64,000 nucleotides of DNA from Odoribacter laneus YIT 12061 (GTDB taxonomy: Bacteria; Bacteroidota; Bacteroidia; Bacteroidales; Marinifilaceae). The translations under genes and the position numbers were made by a program. The stretch covers positions 824,666-888,665 of the forward strand of contig NZ_JH594596.1 of NCBI RefSeq assembly GCF_000243215.1. The letters run 5' to 3'. Position 1 is the first letter of the stretch. Every line of letters starts with the position of its first letter. The notes below the pieces were generated by a model. That model searched no databases and had not been told where the DNA came from. It was given only the letters and a program-made list of their open reading frames with translations. Shown here one piece after another: positions 1-9,129 of this stretch.

Positions 1-2876
1 CTTTTGAGGAAAATATGTTCCGGGATTTTACTGAACGACGGCCGAAGTTAATCGTATTGCTGGGAACGGAAACGTACATATTGTGTGAGGACTTACATCA
101 GAAATGGCCGGATGTTCCGATGATATTGTGTGGGGAACGCGATTATACAGGTTCCAAAGACACTGTATTGTTGGGGCATGCTCTGAGTCCGGAGGAAAGA
201 ATTCCGCTGAGTACTTGGCAGGAAAAATATAATTTAACCCTGCTGCCGATTCAGGTGTATATGGAAGAAAATCTGCATCTGATGAAACAATTGATCCCGG
301 GAATGAAGGATGTATTCTATATCGGCGATGAAACTTATATTTGTCAACAGAATGATTACGATTTGTCGCGATTAATCGCCAAGAAATATCCGGAGTTAAA
401 TTATCGTTTTCTTTCGGCAGGAGAGATCAGTATCGACAGTCTCTTTTCTATTTTGAATCGAGTTGATATAAGTAAAACTGGAGTGTTGTTTTCCTCCTGG
501 TTCCGAAAAAAAGTGTTTGCTGATAACACCGTATTATTAGCCAATAGTCACCGAATCATCGCTACTTCTTCAGTGCCTTTGTTTTCATTTAAGAATGTGG
601 GGATTGAAGAAGAAGGAGGGATTGTCGGGGGATATATTTACGATAAGCAAAATTATACAGATCGCTTATTGAAAACCATTCAGAAGATTATCGACGGTCG
701 TCCGGCCCGGGAAATACCTTTTGCTTATGTTTCGGATGGAGCCCCGGTTTTTAATTATCAATCGCTTTTGCAATGGAAGCTGAATCCTGACTTATGTCCC
801 CAGAATACGATATTTTATAGTATGCCGCCTACCTTCTGGGAGGAATATAAATATGCCGTTATCGGTTTTATTTTTCTGTTGGTCATTTTATTACTTATTT
901 TCCAATATCACCGCCTTCGGGTGCTGGGAAAAATAAGAACCATTCAGCAGCGGGAATTACAGGCAAATGCCAGATATGAGGATTTGATCAATAATATGCC
1001 TATTTTGTATATGTTTGAAGAATTGATCAAAGATGAGGAGGGGCAAATTGTGGAGACAAAATTTGTGGATGTAAACCGTTATTTTGAAAATAAGTTTATA
1101 AAGCGGGAAGAAATTGTCGGTAAATTGGGTAGTGAAAAATTTCCGGAATCAATGCCTGAATTTCTGCATTTTATGAACATTGCTGTGCGGGAGAAACGTT
1201 CTGTCACTTTTTCTTACTATTACAAGCATATCAATACATTTTACGATGTTGTGATAAATGCTAGTGAGGACGGACGTTTTGTGGATGTTTTTTGTGTGGA
1301 TAGTACAGAATTACATCGGGCGCAAATGCAGCTGAGTTCCACCAACCGGAAGTTGTCAATGGCATTGGAGGTTGCCAATATCGTCCCTTGGAAATGGGAT
1401 TTACGGGCTCATCAGATCCTTTGTGATGTGAATAAACCTATTGAGTTGAGTGGGGAGGATAAGGGGATAAAAGAAGAACAACTTTCCGTACCGGACACTC
1501 AGTATTTTGCGAAAATCTTCCCGGAAGATTTGGAAAAAGTGAGACGGGCTTACGCAGATCTGATTGAAGGGCGTACGACCAAGGTGAAGGAGGAATACCG
1601 GGTGGTAAATTGTGTCGGTAGGCATCGGCAGATAGATTGGGTGGAGGCCCAGGCTGGAGTGGAGACCCGGGATGAACAAGGGCGTCCTTTGACTTTGGTG
1701 GGATCTTCTTTGATTATTACAGAGCGCAAAAGAATCGAGGACGAACTGTTGTCGGCCAAAGATCAGGCCGAGGAATCAAATCGTTTAAAATCGGCTTTTT
1801 TAGCCAATATGAGTCATGAAATTCGTACACCCTTGAATGCTATTGTCGGTTTTTCTGAAATTCTGGCCGCTACCGAAGAGGAGAAAGAAAAACAGGAATA
1901 TGTGAGTATTATTGAAAATAACAATGCCTTATTATTGCAGCTGATCGGGGATATCTTGGATTTATCGAAGATTGAGGCCGGAACGATGGAGTTTATCTAT
2001 ACGGATTTTGAATTGAATAAATTGATGGAAGAGCTGGAAAATTCGCTCCGGCTGAAATTGGATCCCGGGAAAGACGTTGTACTTACTTTTGAAGCCGGTT
2101 CGTCGGAATGTTGTATTCATACGGATCGGAACCGTTTATCACAATTAATTATCAATTTAGTGACGAATGCTATTAAATTTACCGATAGAGGAAGTATTCG
2201 TTTCGGTTATGAACTTCTGGAAACTCGTGAACTTTATTTTTATGTTATAGATACGGGTTGTGGAATTCCGGAGGAGAAACAGAAAAGTATCTTTGGCCGT
2301 TTCGTAAAACTAAACAATTTTGCTCAAGGTACGGGGCTTGGGCTTTCGATTTGCCAAATGTTGGTTCAGCATATGGGGGGAAGAATCGGGGTAGAATCAA
2401 AATCGGGAGAAGGATCGAATTTCTGGTTTACTCTTCCCTATATAGCTCCTACAGGAAAAATGCAGCAGGAAGAGAAAATCGAGCCGCTTCGAGTGGAGAA
2501 GAAAACACTGACGATTTTAGTGGCTGAAGATAATGCCAGTAATTATAAGTTGATAGAGTCTATTTTGAAAAAGGATTATCATCTTTTGCATGCCTGGAAC
2601 GGACGGGAAGCTGTGGAGTTATTCCAGAAACATGCCCCTCAGTTGATCCTGATGGACATCAATATGCCTGAAATGGATGGGTATGAAGCTACCCGTGAAA
2701 TCCGGAAATTGTCTTCCCGCATACCTATTATTGCAGTGACGGCCTTTGCCTATGCTTCCGATGAGCAGAAAGCAAAAGAAAATGGTTTTGATGATTATAT
2801 GGCAAAACCGATCAATGCCGGGCAGCTTCGCAACAAAGTGATGTCTATGCTTCAGCGACATATCGTATTTATGTAG
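1..2876 (+). CDS. Hybrid sensor histidine kinase/response regulator (5' end outside window)
   Basis: One-protein two-component sensor. The frame is open from the window edge, so the ATG at 15 is probably internal and the N-terminus is missing. Numbering from that ATG, residues 1-270 resemble an ABC-type periplasmic substrate-binding domain, followed by one membrane segment at about 281-301. Two PAS-like regions follow (about 325-440 and 455-580). The HisKA domain carries H601 in a SHEIRTPLN motif, and the HATPase has DTGCGIP and GTGLGLS motifs. The C-terminal receiver domain carries D881 in LILMDINMP. The layout implies a ligand sensed in the periplasm with phosphorelay inside. No DNA-binding output domain is present, so a separate phosphotransfer partner is expected. 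The ligand is unknown. Confidence 0.88.
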   Translation, partial: FEENMFRDFTERRPKLIVLLGTETYILCEDLHQKWPDVPMILCGERDYTGSKDTVLLGHALSPEERIPLSTWQEKYNLTLLPIQVYMEENLHLMKQLIPGMKDVFYIGDETYICQQNDYDLSRLIAKKYPELNYRFLSAGEISIDSLFSILNRVDISKTGVLFSSWFRKKVFADNTVLLANSHRIIATSSVPLFSFKNVGIEEEGGIVGGYIYDKQNYTDRLLKTIQKIIDGRPAREIPFAYVSDGAPVFNYQSLLQWKLNPDLCPQNTIFYSMPPTFWEEYKYAVIGFIFLLVILLLIFQYHRLRVLGKIRTIQQRELQANARYEDLINNMPILYMFEELIKDEEGQIVETKFVDVNRYFENKFIKREEIVGKLGSEKFPESMPEFLHFMNIAVREKRSVTFSYYYKHINTFYDVVINASEDGRFVDVFCVDSTELHRAQMQLSSTNRKLSMALEVANIVPWKWDLRAHQILCDVNKPIELSGEDKGIKEEQLSVPDTQYFAKIFPEDLEKVRRAYADLIEGRTTKVKEEYRVVNCVGRHRQIDWVEAQAGVETRDEQGRPLTLVGSSLIITERKRIEDELLSAKDQAEESNRLKSAFLANMSHEIRTPLNAIVGFSEILAATEEEKEKQEYVSIIENNNALLLQLIGDILDLSKIEAGTMEFIYTDFELNKLMEELENSLRLKLDPGKDVVLTFEAGSSECCIHTDRNRLSQLIINLVTNAIKFTDRGSIRFGYELLETRELYFYVIDTGCGIPEEKQKSIFGRFVKLNNFAQGTGLGLSICQMLVQHMGGRIGVESKSGEGSNFWFTLPYIAPTGKMQQEEKIEPLRVEKKTLTILVAEDNASNYKLIESILKKDYHLLHAWNGREAVELFQKHAPQLILMDINMPEMDGYEATREIRKLSSRIPIIAVTAFAYASDEQKAKENGFDDYMAKPINAGQLRNKVMSMLQRHIVFM

Positions 2877-3101
2877 GAGCGATTTTTGTGTATTCAGAGA
2901 GGTTGATCTCTCGAAATGGACGTTGTCAGTCAAAACGAGTAACCTACGTCCCGGGGGGTAACCAAAAAGGTCCGTCCCTCTGGGGGATTATTTACTTTTC
3001 ATATATCGTATCAGAAATTAACGGGATAAGTACTAAACATTTTTCGGGCAGAAGCGTTTCTTAGTAGAAGTAAAATGTTTATTAATTTAATACATAAAAT
3101 T

Positions 3102-4136
3102 ATGGAACAAGTAAATTTAACCCGGGTGAGGAAAAGGGTTTCCTGGGGAAGTATTTTTGCCGGGGTAGTGACTGTTTTGGCGATCTCTGTTTTAATCTCT
3201 ATGCTGGTTACGAGTATAGGTTTATTCCAGTTTGATCCCTTGTCGGATGATCCTACTGCCGGGATTGGAGCGACTGTGGGAATTGGGACGGTGATTTCGA
3301 TGATTGTTAGTTTTATTATCGGAGGTTTTGTGGCGGGTAAGCTGGCCGGGGCGGATGGAGTGATTCACGGTTTGGTCGTTTGGGCTGTCACCTCGATTGT
3401 GGCTGTTCTGATGGCCTTATTTTTAGCTGTAGGAGCGGTGAAAGTTACCGCCAATGTATTGGGTTCTGTATCGTCTGTAGCCGGAAGTGTACTTTCTGAT
3501 GTGGGGTCAATGGCAGGAAAAGGTATTTCGAATCTTGCCGGAGAGGCTAAAGATTTATTCGGGGATATTGATATTGATACAAATATCAAAGGAGATAGTA
3601 TCCGGAAAGATGTACGCAGGGCTCTTCAAAAGAGTGGTATAAAAGAACTGAATCCGGATTATCTGGGGAATCAGTTGAAAGCGGTGAAAGGAGATTTAAA
3701 GAGAACTGTTAAACAAGTTGCGGCCAATCCGGACCGTGCAGACGACCTGATTAACGGGTTTACCAATCGGCTGAAAACAAGGGCCAATACGATCACAAAG
3801 AATATCGATCGGAATGATGTGAGCACGGCTATTGCTAATAATACCAATTTATCGAAAGCAGAAGCAGACAAAGCTGTCGATCAATATATGAATTTGATTG
3901 AAACCGCTACTGACAAAGCGAAAGAACAAATTAATAACTTGGAAGAAACCTTGGAAAAGGCAAAACAAGAGTGGCAGGAGATAAAACATAAAGCTTTGGT
4001 AGAAGCAGAAAAAGCATCTAACGCAGCAGCCCGCTCTGCTTTGATTTCTTTCTTTGGCTTGTTAGTGGCCGCAATTCTTTGTTGTTGGGCCGGATTTTTC
4101 GGTACCAGAAAAACGAAAGAAGGATACGAAGTGTAA
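3102..4136 (+). CDS. Membrane protein of unknown function with soluble helical middle
   Basis: I do not recognise a characterised family. The start at 3102 gives a basic N-terminus running straight into a membrane segment; an in-frame ATG at 3075 would only add nine residues. Hydrophobic stretches lie at about residues 15-40, 57-80 and 90-115. A hydrophilic, Lys/Asn/Ala-rich helical region of roughly 180 residues follows, and a last hydrophobic segment lies near the C-terminus. The Gly-rich N-terminal half resembles small bacterial membrane proteins of the TIGR04086 kind, a weak comparison. The gene stands alone and is followed by a strong terminator. Confidence 0.7.
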   Translation: MEQVNLTRVRKRVSWGSIFAGVVTVLAISVLISMLVTSIGLFQFDPLSDDPTAGIGATVGIGTVISMIVSFIIGGFVAGKLAGADGVIHGLVVWAVTSIVAVLMALFLAVGAVKVTANVLGSVSSVAGSVLSDVGSMAGKGISNLAGEAKDLFGDIDIDTNIKGDSIRKDVRRALQKSGIKELNPDYLGNQLKAVKGDLKRTVKQVAANPDRADDLINGFTNRLKTRANTITKNIDRNDVSTAIANNTNLSKAEADKAVDQYMNLIETATDKAKEQINNLEETLEKAKQEWQEIKHKALVEAEKASNAAARSALISFFGLLVAAILCCWAGFFGTRKTKEGYEV

Positions 4137-4256
4137 AAAGGGCCGAGGCAAATAATAGGAGAGACTGGATTTCAAGTCTCTTATATTTTTAAATTTATGG
4201 GCGGACTTGGGTTTTGCTAATCCGTAAGGCGCTCCTTTGTTACGGAAAGAAACACT

Positions 4257-4299
4257 GATCTCCAACAAGGTAAAGTTTTACTCTGTTGGAGATCTTTTT
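4257..4299 (+). terminator. Intrinsic terminator
   Basis: An 11-bp perfect stem (4257-4267 with 4284-4294) has a loop that can pair further and is followed by five T residues. The T-run is on the plus strand, so it most likely ends transcription from the membrane-protein gene before the convergent helicase gene. Confidence 0.8.
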
Positions 4300-4337
4300 G
4301 TTTTTATAGGAAGTCCTTCTTGTGCTGCTCCCGGGCC

Positions 4338-5531
4338 TTAGGCGGGGATGCAGACCGGACGAAGTTTTTTGCCTGTCAGTTTCTGAATTTCTTTCACCAT
4401 GACTTTTTCGTCGGGAGAGCAAAAGGTGAGAGCTGTTCCGGTGTTTCCGGCGCGTCCGGTTCGTCCGATACGGTGTACGTATGTTTCGGCAGTATCAGGA
4501 AGATCGTAGTTGATGACCATCTCCAGTCGGTCGATGTCAATTCCTCTGGCAGCGATATCGGTGGCAACCATCACCTTTACTTTTCCGGATTTAAAGGCAT
4601 TTAAAGCGCGTTGGCGCTGGCCTTGCGATTTGTTTCCATGTATGGATTCCGTCCGTATGCCTTCTTTGCTCAGAGAACGGGCAATGTTGTCGGCACCGTG
4701 TTTTGTACGGGAAAAGACGAGTACTGACTTTTTTATATCCTGCCCCAGTAGTTGTACGAGCAGGTTTTTCTTTTTCATTTTCTCTACAAAGTATATACAT
4801 TGCTCCACCGTATCTACAGGAGAAGAGACCGGGTTGACTTCTACGCGAACCGGTTTTTTCAAAATACTGGCGGAAAGAGCAGCAATGCTTTGAGGCATTG
4901 TAGCGGAAAAAAGAAGCGTCTGGTGTTGTGCAGGCAGTTTGAGAAGAATGCGTTTAATATCGTTGATAAATCCCATATCGAGCATACGGTCGGCTTCGTC
5001 CAGGACGAAATGTTTCAATGAACTGAGGTCTACAAAACCTTGATTCATCAAGTCGAGCAGACGCCCTGGGGTGGCTACCAGAATATCCACACCCCGGCGG
5101 AGTGCTGTCGTTTGTACGAGCTGTTTTATTCCGCCGAAGATGACGCAATGACGCAAACCGGTGTATTTTCCGTAATCAGTAAAAGAATCTCCGATTTGTA
5201 AGGCTAATTCTCGGGTAGGAGTTAGGATTAGGGCTTGGATCTCCCGTTTCCGGTATTTTTTTCCCGGATTGTTTTCCTGTCTGGAAAAGCTTTTCTTCTC
5301 CTGAGTATCCTGCGATACGGAGAAAGAAGCGTTATTTTGGGATAAATGCTGCAGGATAGGGATAGCAAATGCTGCAGTCTTTCCCGTGCCCGTCTGGGCG
5401 ATTCCCAGTATATCCTTTCCGGAAAGCGCTACGGGAATTCCTTGTATTTGAATGGGAGTTGGGCAATGATAACCTTTTTCGCTGATTGCTTTCAATAGGG
5501 AATCAGCGATATTTAATTCTTTAAATGTCAT
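4338..5531 (-). CDS. DEAD-box ATP-dependent RNA helicase (RhlE-like)
   Basis: ATP-dependent RNA unwinding enzyme, cytosolic, probably acting in ribosome assembly or RNA turnover. The protein has 397 residues. It shows the Q-motif at the N-terminus, Walker A AQTGTGKT, PTRELALQ, the DEAD motif in VLDEADRMLD, the SAT motif and the C-terminal HRIGRTGRAG motif, so both RecA-like lobes are complete. A charged insertion of about 30 residues (around residues 68-98) lies between Walker A and PTRELA. The long basic tail of many RhlE proteins is absent. It lies 33 nt downstream of the flavoprotein gene on the same strand and may share its transcript. Confidence 0.93.
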   Translation of the reverse strand: MTFKELNIADSLLKAISEKGYHCPTPIQIQGIPVALSGKDILGIAQTGTGKTAAFAIPILQHLSQNNASFSVSQDTQEKKSFSRQENNPGKKYRKREIQALILTPTRELALQIGDSFTDYGKYTGLRHCVIFGGIKQLVQTTALRRGVDILVATPGRLLDLMNQGFVDLSSLKHFVLDEADRMLDMGFINDIKRILLKLPAQHQTLLFSATMPQSIAALSASILKKPVRVEVNPVSSPVDTVEQCIYFVEKMKKKNLLVQLLGQDIKKSVLVFSRTKHGADNIARSLSKEGIRTESIHGNKSQGQRQRALNAFKSGKVKVMVATDIAARGIDIDRLEMVINYDLPDTAETYVHRIGRTGRAGNTGTALTFCSPDEKVMVKEIQKLTGKKLRPVCIPA

Positions 5532-5564
5532 AAATTTTTTCGTTTTTAATAAAGTTACTGCTTT

Positions 5565-6647
5565 TTATAAAGCAGGTTGTGCAAAGAGAAGATCATTTTT
5601 TAGCTGATCGATCACTTCTTTTACACTTCGGATTTTATTTGCCAGATAGGCGTTGGCTCCGGCGAAGGCATATCCTTTTTTCATATTTCCCCTGGCGGCA
5701 TTGTAGAGCGCTTCGATGATACAATAAGGGCTTTTGGTATAGTCGCAGGTTTTAATGCAATGAAAGGCACAAGTACGCGGTTTTTCTTTTCCTTCCGCTA
5801 CGTTCTGAATAAATTCTCCGTCGAAAGCACGTCCCGGCATTCCGACCGGGCTCTGGATAATACGGATATCTTTTTGTTCGGACTTGAGGTATACTTTTTT
5901 GAAATTTTCAGATGCATCACATTCGTTTGTCGGCACAAAAATAGACCCCATTTGAGCGGCGGCGGCCCCCAATTGCAGGAATCGGGCAATGTCTTTTCCT
6001 GTCGAAATTCCTCCGGCTGCAATAACCGGAATCGGTTTGGTATCTTTGTAAGTTTCAGCTACGGCTACGATTTCCGGTACGAGATGTTCCAGAGCGTACT
6101 GTTCGTCTCCGATCTGGTTGGCTTTAAATCCCAGGTGACCACCGGCTTTGGGGCCTTCTACGACAAAGGCATCCGGCAGGTAATTGTAATGAGTCTGCCA
6201 TTTTGTACAGATCAGTTGGGCTGCCCGGGCGGAAGAGACAATGGGGACAAGCATGGTACTGCAATCAGCTGTCCGGTAAGAAGGTAAGTCGAGGGGCAAA
6301 CCGGCTCCGGCGAATATTACATCGGCTTTTTCGGCAATGGCTGTGCGTACCATGTCTGAAAAGTTGGAAAGGGCTACCATGATGTTGACCCCAATTACTC
6401 CTTTTGTTTTTTCTCTGGCTTTCCGAAGTTCTTCCTGAAGCCCGTAAATGCATTTTTGCAGATAAGAACCCTGCATATTCGGATAAAGCAAGCCTATGCC
6501 GGCTGCGGAAATTACGCCAAGCCCGCCTTCATTTGCAACTGCTGAAGCCAGACCCGATAAAGAAACACCTACACCCATACCTCCTTGTATGATAGGAAGT
6601 TTTATTTCATATCTACCGATAAAAAATGATTTCATAATTTGCGACAT
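5565..6647 (-). CDS. Nitronate monooxygenase / FabK-like flavoprotein
   Basis: FMN-dependent TIM-barrel enzyme of the 2-nitropropane dioxygenase family. These enzymes oxidise nitronates or, in the FabK branch, reduce enoyl-ACP; the sequence alone does not settle which. The N-terminal IIQGGMGVGVS, central GGHLGF and C-terminal AAGGISTGKD motifs mark the flavin site. A Cys-rich segment near the C-terminus (CAFHCIKTCDYTKSPYC) is shared, to my knowledge, by an anaerobe-type subgroup and could bind a metal or an Fe-S cluster. At 360 residues the length is normal. Start 6647 was chosen; an ATG at 6635 is equally possible. Confidence 0.85.
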   Translation of the reverse strand: MSQIMKSFFIGRYEIKLPIIQGGMGVGVSLSGLASAVANEGGLGVISAAGIGLLYPNMQGSYLQKCIYGLQEELRKAREKTKGVIGVNIMVALSNFSDMVRTAIAEKADVIFAGAGLPLDLPSYRTADCSTMLVPIVSSARAAQLICTKWQTHYNYLPDAFVVEGPKAGGHLGFKANQIGDEQYALEHLVPEIVAVAETYKDTKPIPVIAAGGISTGKDIARFLQLGAAAAQMGSIFVPTNECDASENFKKVYLKSEQKDIRIIQSPVGMPGRAFDGEFIQNVAEGKEKPRTCAFHCIKTCDYTKSPYCIIEALYNAARGNMKKGYAFAGANAYLANKIRSVKEVIDQLKNDLLFAQPAL

Positions 6648-7185
6648 TGAAAATTTAACATTTGCCTTTTGGTATACAGAGATACGAAAAGACGTTCACA
6701 AGAACGAAACAAGGAAGTTTAGAAGACTTAATTTCAGCGATTAAAAACCGGGCAAATGCCGTAAGAAATAATACAAAGAAGAGAAAGATCAAAATGAACT
6801 TACGTTGTTTACAATGCAAAAGTAATAATATATCTGCAATTCTGTGTTATTTTTGTATGTTTTTTTAAGTTCCTGTTTTATCTTTTACCGGAATGTTCCG
6901 GATATAGCTATTATCTTATAAAATGGCATACTCTGGACAAAGACTTTTTCCGGCCGTTTTTAAGTAATTTACGGGAGGTATTTTGCAAAGAATTTTGGAT
7001 TTATTGGAAATTCAGTTATTTTTTGTCTAAGGTAAAGTAAAAGGAAATTCGATTTCCTAACAACGGATTCGAAACGAACGGAAAGTATTAAAATTAGAAA
7101 AAATATTTATACAAATTAAAAACATTATGGTATTCCTCCCGTATCAGAGGAGAATTGAAAATAATAATTGAAATAAATAGAAAAT
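6648..7185. other. Long divergent intergenic region
   Basis: This 538-nt AT-rich stretch separates the divergent flavoprotein and TonB-receptor genes and must hold both promoters. No convincing protein is seen. Small inverted repeats occur at 6888-6901 (CCGGAA-TG-TTCCGG), 7043-7057 (GGAAAT-TCG-ATTTCC) and about 7132-7155 (CTCC/GGAG based). I found no cobalamin-riboswitch core. Confidence 0.5.
6888..6901. promoter_or_regulatory. Short perfect palindrome, possible operator
   Basis: CCGGAA and TTCCGG arms are separated by TG, a dyad suited to a dimeric repressor. It lies about 285 nt before the TonB-receptor start and 240 nt before the flavoprotein start. No regulator is known to recognise it. 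Confidence 0.3.
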
Positions 7186-9087
7186 ATGAAACAATCAGTG
7201 ACTAATTTTTTGACCTTCCTTTTCTTGATTTGTTTTATGAATTTGTTTGTGGCATACGGGCAGGAGAAGGATACAATCGTACGTCATAATGTACTGGATG
7301 AAGTAGTGGTGACGGGTAACCGGACTTTGGTCAACCGGAATAATGTCCCTATGAATATTACGGTGGTTGGAAGAAGTGAGATCGAAAACAGTAGCGAATC
7401 TGCTTTATTACCCGTACTTTCGGAACGGGTTCCCGGATTGTTTGTTTCGGAAAGGGGAATTACCGGTTTTGGGGTTGCCAGTGGCGCTGCCGGTGGCATT
7501 TCCATTCGGGGGATAGGAGGTTCTCCCAATACCCAAATGCTGGTTTTAATTGACGGACATCCGCAATTTATGGGATTGATGGGACATCCTCTGCCGGATG
7601 CTTATGTCGCATCGGATGTGGAGCGGGTGGAAGTCGTACGCGGTCCGGCTTCCATTCTCTACGGTACAAATGCCATGGGTGGAGTAATCAATATTATTAC
7701 CCGCAAACAAAACCGGGAGGGGTTTTCCTTAAATGCCAGGGCTATGGGTGGAAGTTATAATACTCAGAAGTATATGGCTAATGTCGGAGGCCGTAAAGGC
7801 AGAGTAAATGGTTATGTATCGGTAAATCACGACCGGACAGCAGGGGATCGGGAGAACTCGGCTTTTCATATTACCAATGGATTTGCGAATATCGGGTGTG
7901 AATTGTCGAAGCATTTTAGTTTGCGTGCCGATGTGAGTATTGCAGATTTTAGGGCAGAAAATCCCGGACAGATAACAGCTCCTCTATTTGACAATACAGT
8001 AGATGTACTTCGGGGAGTAACTTCCTTTACAGTGGCGAATAATTTCAAACATAGCGATGGAGCCTTATCTTTTTTCTATAATTGGGGATATCATGAAATT
8101 AACGATGGGTATAAAACGGGAGAAAAACCCTTGAATTACCGTTATCATTCCCGGGATTATAATTACGGTATCCTTTTTTATCAGATCGTGAGAATGTGGA
8201 AGGGGAATATGCTTACTTTGGGATTTGATTATAAATCGTATGGCGGAAAAGCCTGGAATCATTTTCTGACAGAAACGCCTGATAAGGTGATGGTCGATAC
8301 TTCTGCTTACGATTTAGGGGGGTATGCCATTCTGCAGCAGAATTTGTTTAAAGATGTGCTTACTTTAAATGCCGGGGTGAGATTGGAGCACAATGAAGCT
8401 TTCGGAAATAAATGGATTCCTCAGCTGGGATTGGCCCTTCGTCCGACGGAAAATTTTGTAATTAAATCGAGCTTTTCAAAGGGTTTCCGGAATCCGACAA
8501 TTCGGGAAATGTTTATGTGGGCACCGGCTAATCCGGATTTAAAGCCTGAAGAAGTGACGAATTACGAAGTCGTATTGGAGCATACCTTTTTCAAAAAGAA
8601 AATGAATGTAGAGGTTTCCGGTTTTATTGCCGACGGAGATAATCTGATACAAACGCAGATTATTGACGGAAATCCGAAAAATGTCAATACCGGAAGTTTT
8701 AAGAATAAAGGGGTGGAAGTGGCTTTTCGGGCGGCCTTGTGTTCAAAACTGGATATCGGAGGAAATTATTCCTGGTTATATATGAAGATACCTGTACTGA
8801 ATGCACCGGAACGGCAACTCTATGCAAATGTGAATTTTCACACGAAAAGATGGCAGTTGAACGTCGGTTATCAATATATCAACGGACTTTATCTGACGAC
8901 AGGTAAAGAAACAAAGCAGGAGGATTATGGATTGCTGAGTGCTAAAGTTTCTTTTAAACCCTGGAAAATGCTTACTATTTTTGCAAAAGGTGAGAATCTG
9001 ACCCGTGAAAAATATCAGATTATAGATGGTTATCCGATGCCGGGAGCTATTTTTTTCGGAGGTCTGCATTTGTCAATCAACCGTTAG
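7186..9087 (+). CDS. TonB-dependent outer-membrane receptor
   Basis: Outer-membrane active transporter of 633 residues, powered by TonB-ExbBD. A signal peptide covers about residues 1-25. A TonB-box-like DEVVVTGNR sits near residues 41-49, followed by the plug domain with SIRGIGGSPNTQMLVLIDG and VEVVRGPASILYGTNAMGGVINI. A 22-strand-type barrel ends in an aromatic-rich C-terminus. Its size and lack of an N-terminal carboxypeptidase-like domain place it with BtuB/siderophore-type receptors, not SusC. No SusD partner is present. A nucleoside hydrolase-FmdE fusion follows 42 nt later, so the substrate may be a nucleoside-like or metal-chelate compound; this is inference. Confidence 0.92.
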   Translation: MKQSVTNFLTFLFLICFMNLFVAYGQEKDTIVRHNVLDEVVVTGNRTLVNRNNVPMNITVVGRSEIENSSESALLPVLSERVPGLFVSERGITGFGVASGAAGGISIRGIGGSPNTQMLVLIDGHPQFMGLMGHPLPDAYVASDVERVEVVRGPASILYGTNAMGGVINIITRKQNREGFSLNARAMGGSYNTQKYMANVGGRKGRVNGYVSVNHDRTAGDRENSAFHITNGFANIGCELSKHFSLRADVSIADFRAENPGQITAPLFDNTVDVLRGVTSFTVANNFKHSDGALSFFYNWGYHEINDGYKTGEKPLNYRYHSRDYNYGILFYQIVRMWKGNMLTLGFDYKSYGGKAWNHFLTETPDKVMVDTSAYDLGGYAILQQNLFKDVLTLNAGVRLEHNEAFGNKWIPQLGLALRPTENFVIKSSFSKGFRNPTIREMFMWAPANPDLKPEEVTNYEVVLEHTFFKKKMNVEVSGFIADGDNLIQTQIIDGNPKNVNTGSFKNKGVEVAFRAALCSKLDIGGNYSWLYMKIPVLNAPERQLYANVNFHTKRWQLNVGYQYINGLYLTTGKETKQEDYGLLSAKVSFKPWKMLTIFAKGENLTREKYQIIDGYPMPGAIFFGGLHLSINR

Positions 9088-9129
9088 TTTGCTTTTCTGA
9101 AGAGTAAGAAAAATAAAAATATAAACCGA

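Noticed and set aside
6662..6868. Small plus-strand frame in the intergenic region before the TonB receptor
   Set aside because: Low-complexity basic translation, overlaps another spurious frame, and no family match.
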